The notes beneath the pieces are model-generated. The model made no database searches and was not told where the DNA came from. It saw only the letters and a program-made list of their open reading frames with translations. Positions 7,980 through 14,360 of a stretch of DNA of 19,215 bases are shown in pieces. Every line of letters starts with the position of its first letter. The stretch's first letter is position 1. This DNA is from JBHHYN01 sp046757565 (GTDB lineage Bacteria > Pseudomonadota > Gammaproteobacteria > Eutrophobiales > Eutrophobiaceae). The translations under genes were made by a program, and so were the position numbers. The stretch lies in the NCBI GenBank assembly GCA_046757565.1, contig JBHHYN010000045.1, forward strand, positions 1 to 19,215. Direction: 5' to 3'.

Positions 7980-9251
7980 TCAGTCGGTTGTCCCACAGAA
8001 TGTCATCAGGGTTTGAATATATACCTTGATGATATCAAGCATATCGCCAATATGGACGGCTTCACCCTGATGGGTGGAAAAACCACCGCCACCTGTCCTG
8101 ATCCGGCCTGCAGATCCGTAGTTCACAGTAGGGATACCGTAACGGTTCATATGAGCGGCATCGCTATACCAGGTCTCGGTACCCATTTCAGGTGCCTTTC
8201 CCAGTTGCCGGGTATGGGCCTCGACGATAGTTTGAATCAACTCATGATCATCGGGGATTGAGGTCCCCGGAGCGGATACAAAGACTTCCGCCCTGGTGCC
8301 TTGCAACGGCGGGTTGTCACGGACCACGGTTGTGATCAGTTCACGCACTTCCTTGTAAGCACTCACCGGTAACGCATCAGGCAGGGTGCGCACATCCAGA
8401 TAAATCACACAGTTGTCAGGGGTGCGTGCACCACGCCAGGGCCAGCCACCCTCAATGGCGGATACGTTCACGCGTGGCTGGAAGCCATCCATTCGATTGC
8501 GGTTGCAGTAATCGGGAATCCATTCGTGTATGGCGTCCAATACAATGCGTGATTTATTGATTGCATTGCGTTCCACGTCGGACCATGCGGTGTGGATCAG
8601 GCGCCCCGGCACGGTGATCTTGATCCAGGTGGTGCCACAATGGCGCGGGATCAACATCATGTTTGTCGGTTCGCCCAGGATACAGGCGTCGGCCACGGCC
8701 CCATGTGTGATCGCGAATTTCGTGCCGACGCCGTAACCCTGATACTGGCGTCCGACATACTCGTTAACCGGCGCCTTTTCAATTTCGCCGGCCACCCCGG
8801 CGATGACCACATCACCAGCCAGCTTGATCCCGGCTTTCCGGATCGATTCACAGGCGACCACGTAGGTTGCCAGGGCACTCTTCATGTTGAATGAGCCCAT
8901 CCCGTAAATCCATTCATCATCGACCAGGGTCCCTTTGCATTGGTAGCCGATACCGCGGTGCGCCAGTTCGGGACCAAAAGAGGTATCCATGTGGCCGTTG
9001 AACATGAGTGACTTGCCGCCTCCATCACTTTGTAACCGGCCTATGGCGTTGTAACGATCATCACCGATGGGTTGTAGTGTGGCATCGAACCCGGCCTCCT
9101 GCAGGACTTCATGAAAGGCGCGGGCCATCTCTTCTTCCTGACCGGTTGGACTGGGGATATCGGTTAAATCCATCACCAGTTTTACCAGCCGCTCCCGGTC
9201 AATCTGTTGTATCGCTTTGGCGACAAGATTCTGGTTAACCTGGTTTGACAT
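7980..9251 (-). CDS. M20-family metallo-amidohydrolase (ArgE/DapE-like)
   Basis: A 423-residue M20 hydrolase. The metal-binding GHMD has His87 and Asp89, the acidic catalytic pair lies in GEIE (Glu156, Glu158), LGEP gives Glu194, and the final metal His394 is in STHQGE. The usual bridging aspartate of the GxGxxDMKG motif reads Asn122 (GSFNMKS), the one atypical ligand. Such enzymes hydrolyse N-acyl or carbamoyl amides and are cytoplasmic; no signal peptide is seen. I start at the ATG at 9249-9251, which has AGAGG ten bases upstream; an upstream in-frame ATG at 9302 adds 17 poorly conserved-looking residues. Its stop codon lies one base before the FO synthase ATG. The substrate is not known; amide cleavage of a ring-opened intermediate would fit. 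Confidence 0.88.
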   Translation of the reverse strand: MSNQVNQNLVAKAIQQIDRERLVKLVMDLTDIPSPTGQEEEMARAFHEVLQEAGFDATLQPIGDDRYNAIGRLQSDGGGKSLMFNGHMDTSFGPELAHRGIGYQCKGTLVDDEWIYGMGSFNMKSALATYVVACESIRKAGIKLAGDVVIAGVAGEIEKAPVNEYVGRQYQGYGVGTKFAITHGAVADACILGEPTNMMLIPRHCGTTWIKITVPGRLIHTAWSDVERNAINKSRIVLDAIHEWIPDYCNRNRMDGFQPRVNVSAIEGGWPWRGARTPDNCVIYLDVRTLPDALPVSAYKEVRELITTVVRDNPPLQGTRAEVFVSAPGTSIPDDHELIQTIVEAHTRQLGKAPEMGTETWYSDAAHMNRYGIPTVNYGSAGRIRTGGGGFSTHQGEAVHIGDMLDIIKVYIQTLMTFCGTTD

Positions 9252-9353
9252 TAAATTAAAACCTCTGTTGATCGGTTTATTATGGTTCCTCTGTACCGCC
9301 ATGCCCGCTGTTTTTGTTTCAGGTCATGCGTTGCGCTCGCTGAATTGCTGATG

Positions 9354-10310
9354 TCAAGCGATGTGGGTAGTCAAGGTACCGAGTTCCGCAATGGTCGCAT
9401 CAATGGTATCGCCAGGCTTCAGCCATACCGGATCCTGCATGCCGGCAATGACGCCCGGTGGACTGCCGCTGCTTATCACATCACCCGGATAGAGTCCCAT
9501 GTGCGACCACCATGATACGAGTTCCGCCGTCTTGTAATGCATCTGGGAAGTGTTCGCATCCTGATGGAGTTCACCGTTTACCCACAGTTTCATGTCCAGA
9601 TTATGGGGGTCCGATAACTCGTCCGGTGTAACCAGCCACGGGCCCAATGGACAGGATCCCTTGAAACTCTTACCCATCAGGATCACCTTGTTGGAATGCT
9701 CGCGGGCCTGAATGTCCCGCGCTGACAGATCATTGAATATCGTATAACCGGCAACATAGTCAAATGCGTCATCGACACTGACCCGGTAGGCCTCCTTACT
9801 GATAATAATGGCAATTTCGATTTCATGATCCAGCTGTCTCGTAAATACAGGTATTTCAACCGATGCGCCGCTGGGGACGACGGAAGAGGGCGCTTCCAGG
9901 AAACCCGTCGGGTGCTCGAAATGGAAATCTTTCCAGTTATGGGATTCCCATTCCGGGTCGTTCCAGGTTGTCAACTCGGCGAGATGTGAATCAAAATTAC
10001 AGGATGTGTGCACGATTTTTCCGGGCAGCGGCACCGGGGCGAGCAGGGTTATTTCGTCTTCATCATAGGCATAACGTTTGCCGCTGGATGTTGTTAACTC
10101 AGCAGTGATACCGCCCTTTAACTCTGCCTCAACGGCTGTGAGCAGCGCACGTGCCTTTGCCATGGCGGGGTCCCCGGCCTGGAGAAAGGCGATCATGGAA
10201 TCCGGCAGGGACCCGTCCGAAAGCACAGGCAGGTCCACATACCTGGCTTGCAGATAGGCGCCGATTGTCGGTTCATCGCTACCTTTAATATGAATCGTTG
10301 CCAGTTTCAT
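9354..10310 (-). CDS. Fumarylacetoacetate hydrolase-family protein
   Basis: A 318-residue FAH-family enzyme. The metal site shows Glu163 and Glu165 in LDHEIEIAI and Asp194 in FNDLSARD, followed by GKSFKGSCPLGPW (213-225) and a C-terminal SGSPPGV loop. These are the features of the FAH, 2-hydroxyhepta-2,4-diene-dioate isomerase/hydratase and fumarylpyruvate hydrolase group, with the small N-terminal domain (about 1-90) also present. Members hydrolyse or decarboxylate 2,4-dioxo or enol acids late in aromatic degradation. It is second in the leftward operon, about 100 nt from each neighbour. The ribosome binding site is modest (GAGAG about 12 nt upstream). The family call is firm; the exact reaction is open. 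Confidence 0.9.
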   Translation of the reverse strand: MKLATIHIKGSDEPTIGAYLQARYVDLPVLSDGSLPDSMIAFLQAGDPAMAKARALLTAVEAELKGGITAELTTSSGKRYAYDEDEITLLAPVPLPGKIVHTSCNFDSHLAELTTWNDPEWESHNWKDFHFEHPTGFLEAPSSVVPSGASVEIPVFTRQLDHEIEIAIIISKEAYRVSVDDAFDYVAGYTIFNDLSARDIQAREHSNKVILMGKSFKGSCPLGPWLVTPDELSDPHNLDMKLWVNGELHQDANTSQMHYKTAELVSWWSHMGLYPGDVISSGSPPGVIAGMQDPVWLKPGDTIDATIAELGTLTTHIA

Positions 10311-10376
10311 TAGCCATTTATTCTCTCAATGTTTGAATCGGGTTCCTGTTAACGGGATTTCGAGACAGGTTCTAGA

Positions 10377-10411
10377 ACTTTTGACTTTCTACTTTTTACA
10401 TTTTACTTTCA
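10377..10411. repeat. Heptanucleotide tandem repeat, five units
   Basis: Five consecutive 7-bp units on the plus strand read ACTTTTG, ACTTTCT, ACTTTTT, ACATTTT and ACTTTCA. The consensus is ACTTTTT (AAAAAGT in the direction of transcription). The last unit overlaps the TGA stop of the luciferase-like gene (10409-10411). The array fills part of the 98-bp gap before the FAH-family gene. Copy number may vary between strains. Confidence 0.7.
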
Positions 10412-11500
10412 ACTTGCCGTTGCCGGTTTAAGTCCGGGAACAACCTCTTCACCCATAAGGCGGATCGTCTCCAGGTTGTCTGCCTCGTCAGCACCAACGA
10501 CCTCGAGCAGCGGCAGGTTCAGACCGGCGTCCACAAGTTCCTGCGTGATCTCCAGGCAGTCATCGGGGGTGCCCGAGATGACCGTGAACCTGCGCATCAT
10601 CTCGTCGGTGACCAGATGGGTTACGTTGTCATCGGTGCCTTCTGCAATCGCCTTGCGGAAAGGATCCCAGGTTTCATCCGGCAGACCGGACCCCGCCAGG
10701 ATCACGTCGTTTTTAATATTGCGTATCTTGTTTACAATGTACGTGCCGGTGTAGCTGCGGGTTGCGTCACGCGCCTTGTCACCATCACGGGAGCAGGAAC
10801 ATAGAATCACCCCACCTACCGGAAAGTCTACGGGCAATGTGCGTCCGGCCTTTTCGGCCCCTGCATGCATATTCTCACGCGCATATTTCACGAAGGCAGG
10901 AGAAGTCAGTCCTGCCAGCAACATGCCGTCGCTCTCCCTGCCTGCCAGCTTTTGCATGAACGGGCCCGTTGCCCCCACATAAATCGGTATATCCGTGCGC
11001 AGGCCATCTCCTTTCCTGTCATAGGCCGGCATACTCGACTCGAACAGCTCTCCCTTGTAGCTGTACGCTTCACCGCTGAACACCTTGCGCATGATCTCTA
11101 TCGCCTCATGGTGGACCTTCACCGGTGTCTGTTTTTTTATGTCATATTCCAGATATTCAATGCCTACCTTGCCCACGCCAAGTCCCATGATAAAGCGGCC
11201 GCCGGAAAGTTCGTCAATGGCCGTGGCTTCCGAGGCCAGGATGGTCGGGTGACGGATATAGGGAGAGGTGATGCCGAGGCCAATCGGGATTTTTTTCGTT
11301 ACCTGTGAGACTACCGCCAGGGTTGTAAAACAGCCACGCCCCTCCAGCCCATACTGCCGGAACCAGTGATAGGCCTCGGCGATCCAGAAGCCGCCGGTCA
11401 TATTCGATGCCTCGGTCTGCCGGGCATAGTTCTGTATCGCCGTCAACGGTTCATAAGACTTGAATATCACACCCACCTTCGGGTTCACAGAAGTGTTCAT
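10409..11500 (-). CDS. Luciferase-like (F420- or FMN-dependent) oxidoreductase, Mer-like
   Basis: A 363-residue bacterial-luciferase-family TIM barrel. It resembles the methylene-tetrahydromethanopterin reductase (Mer) and F420-dependent dehydrogenase branch more than the alkanesulfonate monooxygenases: SPYIRHP at 79-85 and the family signature IDELSGGRFIMGLG at 95-108 are clear. Members transfer hydride from F420H2, or use FMN and oxygen for monooxygenation. The FO synthase gene three places downstream in the same operon favours a deazaflavin, but this is inference; no cofactor-discriminating residue can be proven by eye. It is the first gene of the leftward operon, with GGGAG about 8 nt before the ATG. 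If F420H2-dependent, ring reduction of an electron-poor aromatic or heteroaromatic substrate is a possible role, as in picrate degradation. Confidence 0.88.
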   Translation of the reverse strand: MNTSVNPKVGVIFKSYEPLTAIQNYARQTEASNMTGGFWIAEAYHWFRQYGLEGRGCFTTLAVVSQVTKKIPIGLGITSPYIRHPTILASEATAIDELSGGRFIMGLGVGKVGIEYLEYDIKKQTPVKVHHEAIEIMRKVFSGEAYSYKGELFESSMPAYDRKGDGLRTDIPIYVGATGPFMQKLAGRESDGMLLAGLTSPAFVKYARENMHAGAEKAGRTLPVDFPVGGVILCSCSRDGDKARDATRSYTGTYIVNKIRNIKNDVILAGSGLPDETWDPFRKAIAEGTDDNVTHLVTDEMMRRFTVISGTPDDCLEITQELVDAGLNLPLLEVVGADEADNLETIRLMGEEVVPGLKPATAS

Positions 11501-11525
11501 CTTCTCTCGTCTCCCAGATTGCCGG

Positions 11526-11549
11526 TTTCGGCAGCGTTTCCGGCCGAAA
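11526..11549. promoter_or_regulatory. Dyad in the leader of the leftward operon
   Basis: TTTCGGC (11526-11532) and GCCGAAA (11543-11549) form a perfect 7-bp inverted repeat with a 10-bp spacer, 26-49 bp upstream of the luciferase-like gene's ATG. It could be an operator or a leader hairpin. No clear -35/-10 pair was found nearby. Confidence 0.35.
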
Positions 11550-11579
11550 TTGACAGGTATTTTTTAAAAAATTAGCCTG

Positions 11580-11740
11580 GGAGTCTGTCGGACTCAGGAT
11601 GATCGACTGCGAAAAAGCCGGATTTGGTCATTTCCCCCTATTTTGCGACCCATAGCACCGGCTATTGCCCTTAAAATAGTGAAAAACCTGACACAAACCG
11701 GACTTTTTTTCGTTGCAATCCCCTAAGTCCGACAGACTCC
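11580..11740. mobile_element. MITE-like element with 18-bp terminal inverted repeats
   Basis: The termini at 11580-11597 and 11723-11740 are inverted copies matching at 17 of 18 positions, including GGAGTCTGTCGGACT exactly. A second, imperfect inverted repeat lies inside (CGAAAAAGCCGGATTT near 11610-11625 against the complement of 11695-11712), giving a nested structure. The element is 161 bp, carries no coding sequence and shows no clear target-site duplication, so it is non-autonomous or a relic. The rest of the 309-bp gap between the AraC gene end and the operon start (11501-11809) contains only a short dyad. The element therefore occupies most of the likely promoter region of the operon. 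Confidence 0.75.
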
Positions 11741-11809
11741 TGGAAACAGCGGTATGATAATACGAATAAGGCGCGCCGTCTTGCCTTTGAAGGTGCAAAG
11801 TGTTGACTA

Positions 11810-12772
11810 TCAGTGCAAATCTGAACCTGGGGCAAGGCTGCGAAGTTGGCGGGGGGACAGGCCAAAGCGGTTACGAAATGTACGGCTGAAATGTGCCGGG
11901 TCGGTAAATCCCCGCTGGAAAGCAATATCGCTGATCCGTACCCGTATCAGAGACGGATCCAACAAATCCTCGCGGGTTGCCTTGAGACGGCGCTCCCACA
12001 CCGACTTCAGGACAGTAGTGCCGGATTGACGGAACAGGCTGTGAAGATAACGGGTGGATATGCCATGGGCGCGGGCAATCTTATCCGGCGTCAGTTCGCA
12101 ATCCATGTAATGTGCTTTGATAAAGGTATGGATGCGATTCAGGAGATCAGAGTGCCTGCGGGAACGCCCCTGTTCACAAGGCTTGCCTGACGATCGCGTC
12201 AAGGCGCCGGTTAATTCAAGCAGGCTTTCCGCCAGCGTGTATTGATCTGTTACAGTCAGGTTCTCTGCTTCGTAAGCTACTGACTGTAACAGGCCATTTA
12301 CGATGCGGCCAAGACCGCTACCGGGCAGATTTCCCAGGGGAATAGTTTGACCGTGACCCAATAATCGCTTCCGGAAAACCTGGTCCGGAATGCGTACGAT
12401 GAGCCTGCGGCTCGGTTTGGCATATTCGACAGAAAAAGGCAGGCCGCCGGTCATCAGCGCCAGATCGCCGGGTTCCAGTGAAAATTCTGCATTCGCCTGC
12501 TTAATCCTGGCGTTACCTTGCAATTGGGTGGTCAGAAAATAATCGTGATTTAAATCCAGCGCGATATCCGCGGCACAGCGTTTGATAATGACTGGATCGA
12601 TGTGGATATCGTAGACACCAAGCCCCCCGGCAAGTTCAAATTGCCTGCACTTAAAACGGCTGAATACAGCGCTGGGCCGGCGCTGTGAGTCAACACGGAT
12701 CACAGCGTCACGAATAGATGCTTTCAGGTGCTGCAAGTGGTCATTACTGATCATATTAGAAATTTCCGGCAT
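11810..12772 (-). CDS. AraC-family transcriptional regulator
   Basis: A 320-residue regulator. The C-terminal quarter (about 215-315) carries the two helix-turn-helix segments of AraC/XylS proteins: LTPDKIARAHGIST...LHSLFRQSG, then ISDIAFQRGFTDPAHFSRTFRNRFG with the typical GFxDxxHFSRxF core. The N-terminal 200 residues look like the AraC-binding-like effector domain of the FeaR/NdeR type, including a cupin-like ...FSLEPGDLALM segment. It lies between the leftward catabolic operon and the divergent molybdenum hydroxylase genes, so it probably activates one or both in response to the substrate. The ATG at 12772 lacks a good ribosome binding site; an ATG at 12754 has GGAA about ten bases upstream and may be the true start. 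Confidence 0.92.
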   Translation of the reverse strand: MPEISNMISNDHLQHLKASIRDAVIRVDSQRRPSAVFSRFKCRQFELAGGLGVYDIHIDPVIIKRCAADIALDLNHDYFLTTQLQGNARIKQANAEFSLEPGDLALMTGGLPFSVEYAKPSRRLIVRIPDQVFRKRLLGHGQTIPLGNLPGSGLGRIVNGLLQSVAYEAENLTVTDQYTLAESLLELTGALTRSSGKPCEQGRSRRHSDLLNRIHTFIKAHYMDCELTPDKIARAHGISTRYLHSLFRQSGTTVLKSVWERRLKATREDLLDPSLIRVRISDIAFQRGFTDPAHFSRTFRNRFGLSPRQLRSLAPGSDLH

Positions 12773-12935
12773 AAAAAAACAAATTTGGCTCCCAAGTACC
12801 AGGCCGCAGGCCTGCTAATCGCCGGGTGATAGGGAAACAACTCCTTCCCGGTGAACTGATTGACTCATTCTCTCCCGGATATTATCCTTCATCCAACCGA
12901 AAATAAAAAATTACATGCCATTCCGCATAGCCTGT

Positions 12936-12954
12936 CTAACGCAGCGTTCGTTAG
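12936..12954. promoter_or_regulatory. Dyad upstream of the molybdenum hydroxylase genes
   Basis: CTAACG and CGTTAG flank a 7-bp centre that itself contains part of AACGCAGCGTT. It lies 23 bp before the likely ATG of the FAD subunit, within the 204-bp divergent region shared with the AraC gene. Its position fits an operator or leader hairpin; AraC sites are usually direct rather than inverted repeats, so another regulator or an RNA role is equally possible. Confidence 0.3.
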
Positions 12955-12976
12955 GACTGGGGGAAAATCAAAACTT

Positions 12977-13873
12977 ATGTATCCCGCACCTTTTCGTTAT
13001 TATCGACCCGATTCCCTGAAAGATGCGATTACGCTGTTGTCGGAGTTGGGGGAAGGAGCCAGGCCTCTTGCCGGAGGCCAGACACTCATACCCATCCTGA
13101 AATTGCGCATGGATGAGCCCTCTGACCTTGTTGATATCGGGCGTCTACCGGATCTCCGTTACCTACGCCATAAAAACGGACAGGTTCACATTGGCGCGCT
13201 CGCCACTCATGCAAGTATTGCCAGGTCCGAAATTGCCTCACTGGTCCCGATTGTGGGGGATTGCGCTGCCGGCATTGCGGACCCGCAGGTGCGTAGCCGC
13301 GGCACCATTGGCGGTTCGGTAAGCGCCGCTGACCCAAGTTGCGACTGGCCATCACTGTTGCATACCCTGGATGCGGAGATCCTCTGTCAGGGGACGGACG
13401 GTAAGCGAACAATACCCATCAGGGATTTTATTCAGGACTCCTACACAACCGCCCTGGCCGACGCAGAGCTGGTCACCGGAATTCGTTTCAACGTGCCCCA
13501 GGCCAACAGCGGCGGATCTTATATCGGTTTCAAGAAGGCCGCTCCTGCCTATCCCGCTGCCGCCGTAGGGATCCAACTGATACTTGCAGAGGGTGAACTC
13601 TGCGAGGACGTCCGCCTCGTACTCAGCGCAGTCGGACCACGACCGGTCACCTCAGAAGAAGCTGAAGCGCAGTTGCGGGGGCAACCGCTGACAAGGGAAA
13701 ACCTGCAGAAGGCCGCCGAGGCGATCATCGCCGAGTCGGACCCTCCATCTGATTCCCGTGGCACCGGACAGTTCAAACGGGCAATGTTGGGTTCATTGTT
13801 TGCCAAAGCAGCGGAGACGGCAATCCGCCGCGCCCGTGGCGCACAGATCGATGGAAGTCACAATTATGTTTGA
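12977..13873 (+). CDS. Molybdenum hydroxylase FAD-binding subunit (CoxM/XdhB-like)
   Basis: A 298-residue medium subunit of the xanthine dehydrogenase/CO dehydrogenase family. The start MYPAPFRYYRPDSL is the classical N-terminus. FAD-binding motifs are PLAGGQTLIP (30-39) and VRSRGTIGGS (105-114) followed by ADPSCDWP (118-125), and a CO dehydrogenase flavoprotein C-terminal domain fills about 185-290. It passes electrons from the [2Fe-2S] subunit to an acceptor. A longer reading frame opens at 12860, but its first 39 residues do not look like the family. The ATG at 12977 follows a G-rich stretch. The gene overlaps the Fe-S subunit by 8 bp, indicating coupled translation of the complex. Confidence 0.93.
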   Translation: MYPAPFRYYRPDSLKDAITLLSELGEGARPLAGGQTLIPILKLRMDEPSDLVDIGRLPDLRYLRHKNGQVHIGALATHASIARSEIASLVPIVGDCAAGIADPQVRSRGTIGGSVSAADPSCDWPSLLHTLDAEILCQGTDGKRTIPIRDFIQDSYTTALADAELVTGIRFNVPQANSGGSYIGFKKAAPAYPAAAVGIQLILAEGELCEDVRLVLSAVGPRPVTSEEAEAQLRGQPLTRENLQKAAEAIIAESDPPSDSRGTGQFKRAMLGSLFAKAAETAIRRARGAQIDGSHNYV

Positions 13874-14357
13874 TCCCATACAACTGGTCCCTGTAGAAAT
13901 CAGCGTAAACGGCAAGAACTATCAGCGGGAGGTGGAACCCCGCCTGCTGTTGGTAGAATTTATACGCGAGGTGCTCGGCCTGACCGGTACGCACATTGGC
14001 TGTGACACGAGTTATTGCGGTGCCTGCACCATCATCGTGGATGGTGATGCTGTGAAGTCCTGTACGCTATTGACGGTGCAGGCCGACGGTTCTGAAATCA
14101 TTACGGTTGAGGGGCTGGAACAGGAGGGTAAGGTCCATCCACTGCAACAGGCCTTCTCTGAAAAGCACGGGTTGCAGTGCGGCTACTGTACACCCGGGAT
14201 GCTCATGTCTTCCCTGGCATTACTGGCTGAAAATCCTGATCCGGGCCCCAGGGACATTCGTAAACGGCTGGCCGGTAACGTCTGCCGCTGCACCGGTTAT
14301 ATCAATATCATCAAGTCGGTGCAGGATGCTGCAAAACAGCTGCGGGAGGGGGGCTGA
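13866..14357 (+). CDS. Molybdenum hydroxylase [2Fe-2S] subunit (CoxS/XdhC-like)
   Basis: A 163-residue small subunit. The plant-type ferredoxin cluster is bound by Cys46, Cys51, Cys54 and Cys66 (GCDTSYCGAC...C), and the second, helical-domain cluster by Cys105, Cys108, Cys140 and Cys142 (CGYC and CRC). Both clusters appear complete. It carries electrons from the molybdenum centre to FAD. The ATG at 13866 has GGAAG eight bases upstream and overlaps the end of the FAD subunit gene; upstream in-frame ATGs (13851, 13758) would lie well inside that gene and lengthen the protein beyond the family's usual 150-170 residues. Only 3 nt separate it from the Mo subunit. Confidence 0.95.
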   Translation: MFDPIQLVPVEISVNGKNYQREVEPRLLLVEFIREVLGLTGTHIGCDTSYCGACTIIVDGDAVKSCTLLTVQADGSEIITVEGLEQEGKVHPLQQAFSEKHGLQCGYCTPGMLMSSLALLAENPDPGPRDIRKRLAGNVCRCTGYINIIKSVQDAAKQLREGG

Positions 14358-14360
14358 TCC

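Noticed and set aside
12860..12885. Possible sigma-70 promoter (TTGACT at 12860-12865, TATTAT at 12880-12885)
   Set aside because: The spacer is only 14 bp, too short for a normal promoter, so I do not list it.
12860..12976. N-terminal extension of the FAD subunit from an ATG at 12860
   Set aside because: The 39 extra residues do not look like the family, whose N-terminus is MYPAPFRYYRP; the ATG at 12977 fits, and the upstream DNA is needed as the divergent promoter region.
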